Assembly: GCA_963704335.1 (NCBI GenBank)
Contig: OY969889.1
Span: 1-64,000 of the forward strand
DNA: 64,000 nucleotides
Direction: 5' to 3'
DNA from: PALSA-612 sp963704335
Lineage (GTDB): Bacteria > Actinomycetota > Thermoleophilia > Gaiellales > Gaiellaceae
The translations under genes and the position numbers were made by a program. The notes beneath the pieces are model-generated. The model was not told where the DNA came from, ran no database searches, and saw only the letters and a program-made list of their open reading frames with translations. Position 1 is the first letter of the stretch. The number at the start of each line of letters is the position of its first letter. Of this stretch, positions 1-8,804 are shown piece after piece.

Positions 1-1
1 C

Positions 2-3000
2 CTCCACGTCAGGCGGGCTGCCGGGCCCGTGGTCGGGCGGCAGGTCGAGCTCGGCGCGATCAGGCAGGAGCTCGCGTCGGCCAGGGCCGGGCGGCTGACG
101 GCGCTCACGCTCGAGGGTGAGCCCGGCATCGGCAAGACGCGGCTGCTCGTCGCCGCGGCGGAGGCTGCGGCGGCCGACGGCTTCATGCCGCTGGCGGCGG
201 TGGCCGACGAGGAGATCCGGGGCCCGTTTCTCCTCGCCCGCGGGATCTTCGCCTCACCGGCCGTTCGGGGGAACGGGGCCAACGGAGCACGAGAGCAGTT
301 CGAGCGGGTCATCGATGCCATCTCGGGTCGCGACGATCCCACGCTCGACACGCTCTCCCCGGATCAGAAGCTCCTGCGCGTGTTCGATCTCGCCGCCGGC
401 GCCATCCGCGCGCTGGCCGAGTCCCAGCCCGTAGCGCTGTTCGTCGACGATCTCCAGTGGGCCGACGAGGACAGCGTGCGGATGCTGCGCTACATCGTCC
501 GCACCGACTCCGACCTCCCCATCTTCCTGGGGCTCGCGACGCGCGCCGAGAAGCTGGCCGAGGTCTCGGAAGCCGTGACGCTCATCGCCGACATGGAGCG
601 CATGGGCATGGTGCGCCGCCTCAGGCTCGAACGGTTCACGCAGCTGGAGACGTCCGAGTTCGCGCAGCAGGTGCTCGGCGGGAAGGTCAACGTCTCGAGC
701 GCGGCGACGATGCACGCGCAGGCGGAGGGTGTCGCCTTCATCGTCGAAGAGCTCGCCCGGACGTACCGGGAGCTGGGGATGATCCAGGAGGTCGACGGCA
801 CGTGGACGCTCGCCCAGAACGCCGCGCGCCTGCTCCCGTCGGCGGTGCGCACGCTGATCCAGCGCCGGGCCGCCCGGCTGCCCGACGAGACGAAGCAGGA
901 CCTCGCCGACGCCGCCATCCTCGGCCGCAGCTTCAGCCTCAAGGATCTCCACTCGATCAAGGTGCGGCTCGGGGCGGACGAGAAGGACTGCAGCCCCACG
1001 GTGCTTGCCAAGTCGCTGGCGCCCGCCGTCGGGGCGGGCCTGCTCCTCGAGCACACGGCAGGGCGCCCGCGGACTACAGCTTCACGCACGACCAGGTCCG
1101 CGAGTTCGCCGGCGCGCTGCTCACCGCCGAGCGGCGGCGTGGGATCCACACGGCGCTCGTCGACATGCTGACCGCCGGCGGCGACCCGCCCGCCGAGAGC
1201 CTGTCCCTGCTCGCTCATCACGCTCTCGCGGCCGGGGACGAGGCACGCGCAGTGCGGTACTCCATCTCGGCCGCCCGGGCTGCGCTCGACGCCCGCGCGG
1301 CGGAGGAGGTGCTCCGCATCGTCGACCAGGGGCTGCCGGCCGCTTCGGCGGCGCAGGACCGGCTCGCGCTGCTCACGGCCCGCGACGAAGCCCTGGGCAT
1401 GCTGCGCCGCTCCGCCGACCGCCTCGAAGGCCTCGCCGAGCTGGCGGCGCTGGCGGAGGCTCTGGGCGACTCGCACCTCGAGCTCGACGTCAAGCTGCGC
1501 CGCGCTGCCGCGTTGCGCGTGTCCGAGGACGAGGATCAGGCCGCCGAGCTGGCGAGATCGGTGCGCGAGATCGCCAACGCACGCGGCGACCGCGCGGCCG
1601 AGCTGGCGGCGTGCCTCGAGCTTGGGCAGGACCTGCTGCGAATGCCCCTCGGCGAGTCGTTCAGCGCACCGAGGGAGGTCGACCTCGATGCCGCTGCCGA
1701 AGCCTTCGGACGAGCGTGCGAGCTCGCCGAGGAACTGGGCGACGTCGCCGCCCAGGCCGCCGCGCTCCGCGAGCTCGGGATCACCTCTATCGCCAGGGTG
1801 CGCGAGTGGTACATGCAGCAGGTCGAGAGCGGCGAGGTCGCGGTGATCATGGCGCGCGTCGCGGCCGGCGAGACGCCGTACGAGCTCCTCGCCGACACGC
1901 CGGTCGCTTCGGAGTTCGAGGAAGGCGTGAGGCGGTACGAGCGCGCCATCGAGCTGTTCGAGCAGGTGGGCGACCGCCGCGGCGTGATGTCCGCGATCAT
2001 CGCCCGGGCGTACGTCAGCTTCGGCATCGACATCCACATGCTGGGGGCCGCGAACCGGATCGAGGAGATCCGGCGCCTGGCTGCGCAGATGACCTCGCTG
2101 ACGCGCGAGAGCGAACGCGCCGCGATCGAGGCGCAGATGCTCTACGGGGTTCAGGTCTTCGCCCGCGCGAAGGTCGTCCCCGACCTCGCGCTCTCACGGG
2201 GCGAGGAGGCTCACCGGCAGGCTCGCCTGCTGGGAGACCGGTCGCTCGAGTTCGCCACGGCCACGGGCCTCGCTCTGACGCATCTCGAGCTGGGAGAGGT
2301 CGAGCAGGCGGAGCGGTGGCTCGATCGTGCCGCGGAGGCGGCGGCCGTCGACCCGACGCCGCTCCGCTCACGCCAGCTCGCTACCGCGCGTGGCATGGCG
2401 CGCGCGGTGGCGGGAGACGCCGAGGGCATGCGCGAGCATCTCGAGCGCGCCGTTCGGCTCGCGACGGAGCAGGGACGCCCCGCAGCACGCTGCGAGGCGC
2501 TCGCCAGGCTCGCCCTGGAGGCGGCGCTGCTCGGCGCCGATCGCAGCGACGAGGAGCTGCTCGTCGCTGGCCGAACGATCCGCAAGGGACGCCAAGGAGC
2601 TCATGGGCGTCATGCCGGGCCACCCGCCGTGGGGAGCGGAAGCCGACGCGGCACTCGCTCAGGTCGCGCTCGCGCGCGGCGATTCGGAGGCCGCGGTCGA
2701 CGCTGCGCGATCGGTCTTCGTCGCGCTCCGGGCCGCCCATTATGAGGATCTGTTCCTGCACATCGTTCTGCCGACAGCCCGCGTCGTCTGCGAGCAGGGA
2801 ACCGAGGAAGAACGCCAGATGGTCATGAACTACCTGACGATTCAGGCAGCGCTGATCGCGCAACGGACGACGGACGAGGACGTTCGCGTGAAGTGGTTCC
2901 GCGGGCCCGTGGGCCGAGAGCTGTCCAGGCTCACCGGCGCAGCGCACGGCGAGCAGCTGCCAGAGCAGGCGGCGGCTGGCGGCCAGGCTGACAACGTCGG

Positions 3001-3181
3001 CGAGGACGACTCGCGCCTGCTCTGGCTGCTCATCGAAGGGCGGACGAATCACGAGATCGCCGCCGAGCTCGGGATGGACGAGGATGCCGTCGCGCGGCGC
3101 CTTGCGGAGATGTACGCGAAGATCGGGGTGTCGTCGCGCGGGGAGGCGGCGGCCTTCGCCTTCCGAGAGGGGGTGGTGTGA
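2..3181 (+). CDS. ATPase/TPR LuxR-type transcriptional regulator, 5' partial, frame-disrupted
   Basis: A large signal-transduction ATPase of the STAND/MalT-like type, probably a transcriptional regulator. The first residues contain VVGRQVEL and the Walker A motif GEPGIGKTRLL; VALFVDDLQWADEDS is Walker B. A long helical TPR-like middle follows, and the last 65 residues (LLIEGRTNHEIAAELGMDED) resemble a LuxR helix-turn-helix. The frame is open to the window edge and no start is forced, so the N-terminus lies upstream. Two breaks split it: near 1066-1068 a C seems missing from a run (restores GRPADYSFTH), and near 2566 one base seems extra (restores LLVLAERSARDAKEL). Both flanks align as one protein, so error or recent decay is likely. 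It overlaps the next gene by 4 nt. Confidence 0.75.
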
Positions 3182-3922
3182 GCATGCTGCGGGCGCGGGT
3201 CGACCGCCACAAGTGCATCGGTGCGGGGAACTGCATCACCGTCGCCCCCACCGCCTTCGACTGGCTGAAAGGCGACCTGGGGAAGGCGGACGTCATCGAC
3301 CCGGCCAGCGTCGAGGAGGAGCTGTTGCGAGCGGCCGCCGTGTCGTGTCCCACGGACGCGATCGTGATCGAGGAGGTCGAGGAGCTCCTGCCCTGGCAGC
3401 TCCGCGGGAAGGCCGGCCCGGAGCGGCGGGTGCTGAAGACGTTCATGTTCACCGACATCGTGAAGTCGACGAACCTCGCGGAGGCGATGGGCGACGACGC
3501 GTGGCTGGAGCTGCTGCGGTGGCACGACGAGACCCTGCGGGCGTGCGTTCGCCTCGCACTCGGGCGAGGAGGTGGGCACGACGGGGGACGGGTTCTTCGT
3601 CGTGTTCGACAGCCCCGACGCCGCGCTGACGTGCGCCGTCGCCATCCAGCGACGGCTCGCCGATCACCGCAAGCAGCACGGCTTTGCGCCCCAGGTTCGC
3701 ATCGGGCTGCACGCGTCCGAGGCCGCGCAGGTGGAGAACGACTTCCGCGGCAAGGGCGTTCACGAGGCTTCGCGCATCGCGGCCCTGGGCGAGGGCGGAG
3801 AGATCGTCGCGAGCAAGGAGACGGTCGGAGCCGACCCGCAGTACCCGGTGACGGAGCCGCGGACCGTGTCGCTCAAGGGGATCTCCGAGCCCGTGGAGGT
3901 CGTCTCGATCGACTGGCGCTGA
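3178..3922 (+). CDS. Ferredoxin-class III adenylate/guanylate cyclase fusion, frame-disrupted
   Basis: The N-terminal ~70 residues are a small ferredoxin (HKCIGAGNC then SCPTDAI). Only three cysteines are visible, as in 3Fe-4S or Fer4_15-type ferredoxins. A class III nucleotidyl cyclase catalytic domain follows: FMFTDIVKST carries the first metal-binding Asp, TTGDGFFVVFD the second, and GVHEASRIAALGEGGEI is the end of the active-site region, with His where many cyclases have Asn and the Arg kept. The frame shifts near 3553: removing one C joins ACVR to SHSGEEVGTTGDG. Start GTG 3178 overlaps the upstream regulator stop (GTGA); ATG 3184 is an alternative. It may couple redox state to cNMP production (inference). 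Confidence 0.75.
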
Positions 3923-4011
3923 GCCTGGGTGCCGAGGCGGACCGCTAGAACTTCTCAATCCCACGCGTCACACACGAACACGTCCGTCGATTCGGCGACG
4001 AAGGCTTCTTC

Positions 4012-4695
4012 GTGCTCGAGGCCGTCCTGAGCGCCCGCGATCTCGAGGCGTTGCGCGGCGAATGTCAACGGTTCATCGACGAGCGCGACCGCGAGATGGA
4101 TCGACTCGGCGTGGATACGCTCGACCTCGACCACCGCGGTAGCCGCTACTTCGTTCACGCCTACGGGGCGAGCCCTGCGGTGCGCCGGTTCCTGTTCTCG
4201 GAGCTGATGGCGGAGGTCGCCCAGGCAGCGCTCGGCGACACCGTCTACCTGTTCAACGAGCAGTACGTCGTGAAGGCCGCCGAGCGCGGGATGAAGTTCG
4301 GCTGGCACCAGGACTCCGGCTTCATCCCCTACCGACATCAGCCGTACCTCACCTGCTGGATCCCGCTCGATGACGTGACCGAAGCGAACGGCACGGTGTA
4401 CCTGCTCCCCTATGCTCGCGCCGGGACCCGTGAGGTCGTCCAGCACGTTCGCGACGAGGAGACGAACGATCTCGTCGGCTACTTCGGCGACGACCCAGGC
4501 GATCCGGTGGTCGTGCCCGCCGGCAGCATGGCCTGCTTCTCGAGCACGCTCTTTCACCGGAGCGGTTCCAACGCGACCGATCGCATGCGTCGCGTCTACC
4601 TCGCGCAGTACTCCGCCGAACCGATCCTCGACGAGGATCGCTCAGGACCCCGGCACCTCGCAGAGCCCGTGCTCGTCGACGGCGAGCGCGTATGA
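4012..4695 (+). CDS. Phytanoyl-CoA dioxygenase (PhyH) family protein
   Basis: Fe(II)/2-oxoglutarate-dependent oxygenase of the PhyH family. WHQDSGF supplies the HxD metal ligands and LFHRSGSN the distal His; the downstream RMRRVYLAQYS region probably holds the 2-oxoglutarate-binding Arg. The substrate is unknown. The given start is the first GTG, but family-like sequence (HVRRFGDEGFFVLEAVLS) continues in frame upstream to about 3958, just after an in-frame TAG at 3946, with no ATG, GTG or TTG. The true start is therefore non-canonical or hidden by an error. The stop overlaps the next start (ATGA), implying coupling with the propeller protein. Confidence 0.8.
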   Translation: MLEAVLSARDLEALRGECQRFIDERDREMDRLGVDTLDLDHRGSRYFVHAYGASPAVRRFLFSELMAEVAQAALGDTVYLFNEQYVVKAAERGMKFGWHQDSGFIPYRHQPYLTCWIPLDDVTEANGTVYLLPYARAGTREVVQHVRDEETNDLVGYFGDDPGDPVVVPAGSMACFSSTLFHRSGSNATDRMRRVYLAQYSAEPILDEDRSGPRHLAEPVLVDGERV

Positions 4696-5663
4696 CGCGC
4701 CTGTACGCGGCGACCGGGGACGGGATCGCCCGTCTCGAGGAGAACGGCAGTGAATGGACGGTCGAGCAATCCTTGCTCGGAAGCGGCGCGCAGTGCCTCG
4801 CCGCCGACCCGCGTGATCCGGACACCGTGTACGCCGGATTGCGGGAAGGGGGCGTGCAACGCACGGACGATGCCGGCCGGAGCTGGGTCGACTGCGCGTT
4901 GCCGGAGCCCGCCGTCTTCTCGCTGGCCGTCAGCGCCGCAGACGGAACGGTGTACGTGGGTACCGAGCCGAGCCGACTGTTCTGCAGCGACGACCGCGGG
5001 GAGACCTGGCGCGAGCTCGAGGCGTTGCTCGAGCTGCCCTCGCGGCCGACCTGGAGCTTCCCGCCGCGGCCGTGGACGTCGCACGTGCGGTGGATCGCGC
5101 CCAGCCCTCACGAAGCCGAACTCCTGCTAGTCGGGATCGAGCTCGGTGGGCTGATGCGCTCCGGAGACGGCGGCAAGAGCTGGCAGGATCACCGGCCGGG
5201 CGCGCAGCCGGACGTGCATTCGCTGGCCTGGCATCCGCGCACGCCGGGGCTAGCCTACGAGGCCGGGGGCGGTGGCGCCGCCTTCAGCGAGGACGCCGGG
5301 GAGAGCTGGCAGCCCGCAGACGAGGGCCGCGACCGTCACTACACGTGGTCGGTTGCCGTAGACCCGGAGGACCCGGCGTGCTGGTACGTGTCGGCAAGCA
5401 CCGGTCCGTTCGCCGCCCACGGCCGCCGAGACCCACAGGCGCGCATTTACCGAAGACGCGACGGAGAACCCTGGGCACCGCTCGCGGGCGGTCTGCCGGA
5501 GCCGCTCGAGGCCATGCCCTACGCGCTGCTCGCAACTGACGATCGGCTGTTCGCCGGCCTAGCCGACGGCCAGCTCTGGCAGAGCTTCGATCAGGGCGAC
5601 CGCTGGACCCGCTGCACGCTCGAGGGTGACGACCTCGGCGGCTTCGTCGCGCTCTCAGCCTAA
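4692..5663 (+). CDS. Asp-box (BNR) beta-propeller / sialidase-like exo-alpha protein
   Basis: A 323-residue protein built from Asp-box repeats, the short turns of sialidase/Vps10-type beta-propellers. At least five are visible: TDDAGRSW, SDDRGETW, SGDGGKSW, SEDAGESW and SFDQGDRW. There is no signal peptide, so it is probably cytoplasmic. Similar proteins are usually called glycosyl hydrolase or 'WD40/YVTN/BNR-like repeat' proteins, but no catalytic residues can be assigned here. The start overlaps the PhyH stop by 4 nt and the stop overlaps the convergent DUF899 gene by 4 nt. Confidence 0.75.
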   Translation: MTRLYAATGDGIARLEENGSEWTVEQSLLGSGAQCLAADPRDPDTVYAGLREGGVQRTDDAGRSWVDCALPEPAVFSLAVSAADGTVYVGTEPSRLFCSDDRGETWRELEALLELPSRPTWSFPPRPWTSHVRWIAPSPHEAELLLVGIELGGLMRSGDGGKSWQDHRPGAQPDVHSLAWHPRTPGLAYEAGGGGAAFSEDAGESWQPADEGRDRHYTWSVAVDPEDPACWYVSASTGPFAAHGRRDPQARIYRRRDGEPWAPLAGGLPEPLEAMPYALLATDDRLFAGLADGQLWQSFDQGDRWTRCTLEGDDLGGFVALSA

Positions 5664-6331
5664 GCAGCTTCGTCGTACTCGTCGTGCAGGTTCCACCACT
5701 CGTAGGGCGGAGTCTGCGGATAGCCCTCGGGCGAGTCCTCCCACTCCTCCTGGCGACCCAGCGCCGTGATGTCCAGGTAGCTCCACGTGCTCCCCATCGC
5801 CTCGTCGCCGCGTTCGTTGACGAAGTACGTGCGGAAGATCCGATCGCCCTCACGGAAGAAGGCATTCGTGCCGTGCCACTCGTCGACGCCGAAGTCGACG
5901 TCGAAGTCGTCCGTGATCGTGTACCACGGGACCTGCCAGCCCATCCGCGTCCGGTAGCGCTCGATGTCCGGCTGCTGCCCGCGCGAGACGTACGCGAGGG
6001 TGGTGTCGCGGGCGTTCAGATGGGCGAGGTGGGCGACCTGGTCGGCGCCGAACGAGCAGCCCACGCAGCCTGCGTCCGGATGGCGCTTCATGCCCGGATC
6101 GAAGAAGAAGCGGTAGACGATCAGCTGACGGCGCCCTTCGAACAGGTCGAGCAGGCTCGCCGCGCCCTGCGGCCCATCGAAGCGGTAGTCCTTCTCCACG
6201 GCCATCCTCGGCATCCGGCGCCGCTCTGCAGCCAGCGCGTCGCGGGCGCGGGTCAGCTCCTTCTCCTTGACCAACAGCTTCTCGCGGGCGTCGGCCCACT
6301 CATCCGACGAAACGATCGGCGGCATGTTCAT
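5660..6331 (-). CDS. DUF899 (thioredoxin-fold-like) family protein
   Basis: A 223-residue protein matching the DUF899 family: an N-terminal helix (WADAREKLLVKEKELTRARD), RRMPRMAVEKDYRFDGP, a CVGCSFGADQ motif in a thioredoxin-like fold, and the conserved end around WWNLHDEYDE. DUF899 members are often described as predicted dithiol-disulfide oxidoreductases; the reaction is unproven. ATG 6331 was chosen because a strong Shine-Dalgarno (AAGGAGGAG on the minus strand) lies a few bases upstream; the longer in-frame start at 6355 would lie before it. Confidence 0.85.
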   Translation of the reverse strand: MNMPPIVSSDEWADAREKLLVKEKELTRARDALAAERRRMPRMAVEKDYRFDGPQGAASLLDLFEGRRQLIVYRFFFDPGMKRHPDAGCVGCSFGADQVAHLAHLNARDTTLAYVSRGQQPDIERYRTRMGWQVPWYTITDDFDVDFGVDEWHGTNAFFREGDRIFRTYFVNERGDEAMGSTWSYLDITALGRQEEWEDSPEGYPQTPPYEWWNLHDEYDEAA

Positions 6332-6409
6332 TCGGTCTCCTCCTTCTCGGTTCATCCATTAGACGGATCAGCGGCCCGAAACTCACCGCCCCAGGACTAC
6401 GCTGGACTC

Positions 6410-6718
6410 GTGATCTTCAAACGCTCAGGCCGCTTCGACGAGCTCGTGCGAACTCAGCTCGAGCTGTTCGCGGAGGATGAGGCCGAGCTGCTGGAGGAAG
6501 CGCAGGAGGCCGACGAAGCCCAGACGAACGCCGAACGCGACGAGGCAGAGGAGCTCTACGGCGACTACCAGCTCGTCGTCGACGCGATCGGCGACAGGCT
6601 GCTGGACATCCGCGAGACGTACGCGGCCACGCTCGAAGACGACGCGGCGGACGACTACCGCGTCGCCTTCAACCGCGCGGCGTCGAAACGCTTCCGCGGC
6701 TTTACTTCGATGTTGTGA
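6410..6718 (+). CDS. Hypothetical acidic helical protein
   Basis: A 102-residue, Glu/Asp-rich, probably all-helical cytoplasmic protein (for example FAEDEAELLEEAQEADEAQ) with no signal peptide or membrane segment. GTG 6410 is the first start near the gene's own upstream region; earlier in-frame sequence is antisense to the DUF899 gene and reads as shadow. The 3' end overlaps the convergent next gene by 17 bp. No family is recognised. Confidence 0.6.
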   Translation: MIFKRSGRFDELVRTQLELFAEDEAELLEEAQEADEAQTNAERDEAEELYGDYQLVVDAIGDRLLDIRETYAATLEDDAADDYRVAFNRAASKRFRGFTSML

Positions 6719-6989
6719 TCAGTACCTCGCCCTCGGTGATGTGCGGCGGGGCGGACTGCACCTCTGATGCGTGATCGGCGAGCCAGTTCATCGCGAGCAC
6801 GGTCGACTCGTCGACACCGGCCTTGTCCTTCGCGACGGTGATCGAGACCGTGTCCGAGCCGTCATGGATCAGGTAGTACGCGACCAGGCCGTTCACGCCC
6901 GAGATGAGCTCCTTGACCTCGCCGGCGCGCGCGGCGAGAGCGTCTCCTAGCTCTGAGTTGTTCTCATAACGGCGAACGCTTGCCCACAT
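6702..6989 (-). CDS. Hypothetical ABM-like (dimeric alpha-beta barrel) protein
   Basis: A 95-residue protein beginning MWASVRRYE. The pattern of a short strand, helix (ELGDALAARAGEVKEL), GVNGLVAYYLIHDGSD and ITVAKDKAGVDEST resembles small antibiotic-biosynthesis-monooxygenase-like or stress-responsive dimeric alpha-beta barrel proteins; the function is not assignable. ATG 6989 was chosen because GGAGG sits about 6 nt upstream; the in-frame TTG at 6995 would lie directly against that site. Confidence 0.65.
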   Translation of the reverse strand: MWASVRRYENNSELGDALAARAGEVKELISGVNGLVAYYLIHDGSDTVSITVAKDKAGVDESTVLAMNWLADHASEVQSAPPHITEGEVLITTSK

Positions 6990-7036
6990 GTTCAACCTCC
7001 GGGTTGGGGGATCTGGGGAACGGCAACCGTAACGGG

Positions 7037-8059
7037 TTAGAGCTCGGCGCGTACCGCGGCGGCCCCTTCGACGAGAGCTCGCAGCTTCCCGCGCGCGACG
7101 TCGCGCGGTAGGTACTTCATCCCGCAGTCGGGCGCGACGAGCAGGCGCTCGGGCTCGATGTGACGCAGCGCGGCGCGGATGCGCTCGGCAACCACTTCAG
7201 GCGTCTCGACGCTCATGTCGCCGAGGTCGAGGACGCCGAGGATGACGTGCTTCGTGGGCAGCTGCTCGAGCAGCGACGGGTCGAGCCGCGGCTGCGCGGC
7301 CTCGATCGAGATCTGGTCGACGGGACAGGAGTCGAGCTCGGCGAGGAACGGGTAGCCGTTCGGCTTCTCGTGGACGATCGCCGCGTAGCCGAAGCACGTG
7401 TGCAGCGCGGTCGTGGCGCCGACGCCGTCCAGCGCCCGCGCGATCGCCTCGAGCGCATACTCCCGCGCGTCGTCCGGGCGGGCCTGGAGGTACGGCTCGT
7501 CGATCTGGACGACGTCGGCGCCGGCGGCCACGAGCTCGCGCAGTTCCTCGTTGACCGCATCTGCGTACGCAAGCGCGAGCGACCGCAGGTCGGGGTAGTG
7601 ATCGTTCTGCGCCTGCTGGCTCATCGTGAACGGGCCGGGAACCGTCACGCGGATCGGCCGCGTCGTCAGCCCGCGCAGGAATTGCGTGTCGCGAACGTTC
7701 ACGGGACGGGCGCGCCGAATCGGGGCCACCACTCGCGGCACAGGGTTGGGATGTCCCGTGCGGTCGAGCGCCGTCCCCGGGTTGTCGAGGTCGAGCCCCT
7801 CGAGCGCGTTGGCGAAGTGGTTCGAGTAGCTCTCGCGCCGGATCTCCCCGTCGGTGACGACGTCGATGCCGGCCTCCTCCATGTCGCGCACGGCCAGCGC
7901 CGTCGCGTCGTTCTTCGCCTCCTCGAGCCATTCCTCGTCGACGCGCCACAGCTCGTGGGCCGGCACCCGCGGCGGCAGTCTCCCTGCGAGCTTCGCGCGG
8001 TCGATCAGCCAGTCGGGCTGCGGATAGCTGCCGACGACGGTGGTCTGGAGCGAAGGCAC
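7037..8059 (-). CDS. Cobalamin-independent methionine synthase core (MetE C-terminal domain-like)
   Basis: About 340 residues corresponding to the catalytic C-terminal barrel of MetE without the N-terminal half. TTVVGSYPQPDWLIDR begins the fold; QIDEPYL, HTCFGYA and APDCGMKYL carry the expected Zn-binding His/Cys and catalytic residues. Stand-alone cores of this type transfer methyl groups to homocysteine from methylcobalamin-like or other donors; the donor here is unknown. GTG 8059 puts the start just before TTVVGSYPQ; a longer ATG form at 8095 would run into the divergent gene. The two divergent starts are then one base apart. Confidence 0.8.
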   Translation of the reverse strand: MPSLQTTVVGSYPQPDWLIDRAKLAGRLPPRVPAHELWRVDEEWLEEAKNDATALAVRDMEEAGIDVVTDGEIRRESYSNHFANALEGLDLDNPGTALDRTGHPNPVPRVVAPIRRARPVNVRDTQFLRGLTTRPIRVTVPGPFTMSQQAQNDHYPDLRSLALAYADAVNEELRELVAAGADVVQIDEPYLQARPDDAREYALEAIARALDGVGATTALHTCFGYAAIVHEKPNGYPFLAELDSCPVDQISIEAAQPRLDPSLLEQLPTKHVILGVLDLGDMSVETPEVVAERIRAALRHIEPERLLVAPDCGMKYLPRDVARGKLRALVEGAAAVRAEL

Positions 8060-8060
8060 C

Positions 8061-8803
8061 GTGACAAGATACGAGGCGGTGGCGGACAGTCGCATTTGCC
8101 AGGCCTATCCGGACCGGGTGGAGGTGCGGGGACGCGACCTCGCCGGCGACCTGATGGGCAGCGCTGACGCTTCACGGAGTACTTCCACCTGCTGCTCACC
8201 GGCAGCGAGGCGACCGAGGAGCAGCGCTTCTTCCTCGACGTCCTGCTGGTGGCGATCGCCGAGCACGGGCTGATGCCCTCGAACGTCGCCGCACGCGTGA
8301 CGCTCGCTACCGATCCGGACTCGCTGCACGGAGCCGTGGCCGCGGGCATCCTCGGCGCCGGCCCGGTGATCCTGGGAGCGGTCGAGTCGTGCGCACGCCT
8401 GCTCGAGAGTGAGGGCGAGCCCGTGGCGGTCGTGCGGGAGCTCAAGGCGTCGGGCGCCAGGGTGCCCGGCTTCGGCCATCCTGTGCACAAGCCGCTCGAC
8501 CCGCGGGCCGAGCGCATCCTCGAGCTCGCCGACGAGCGCGGCACCAGCGGGGCGCACGTGGCGCGCGCTCGGCAGTTCCGCGATGCGGTGGAGGAGGTCT
8601 ACGGCAAGCCGCTGACGATGAACGTCTCCATGCCGATCGCGGCGGTGCTGCTCGACCTCGGCTACTCGTCGGCCGACGTGAACGCCGTCCCCATCCTCGC
8701 CCGGACGGCCGGCCTGCTCGCCCACCTGGCCGAGGAGCGGCGGCATCCGATCGGCCTGGTGATGGCGAAGGCGGCGGAGGAGGCGGTCGACTACGAGCGC
8801 TGA
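8061..8803 (+). CDS. Citrate synthase / citryl-CoA lyase family protein, frame-disrupted
   Basis: Short citrate-synthase-superfamily protein (about 247 residues), the size of citryl-CoA lyase-like and 'citrate synthase-like' proteins. The fold is visible from VRGRDLAGDLMGS, through FTEYFHLLLTGSEAT, to ARVPGFGHPVHKPLDPR, the region carrying the second conserved active-site His. The frame breaks between 8163 and 8171: skipping one G (8163) and one C (8170) reads GSLTFTEYF. GTG 8061 has GGAG and AAGG just upstream. The gene heads a group with an acyl-CoA-ligase-like gene and a GST, so a CoA-thioester pathway is plausible (inference). Confidence 0.75.
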
Positions 8804-8804
8804 C

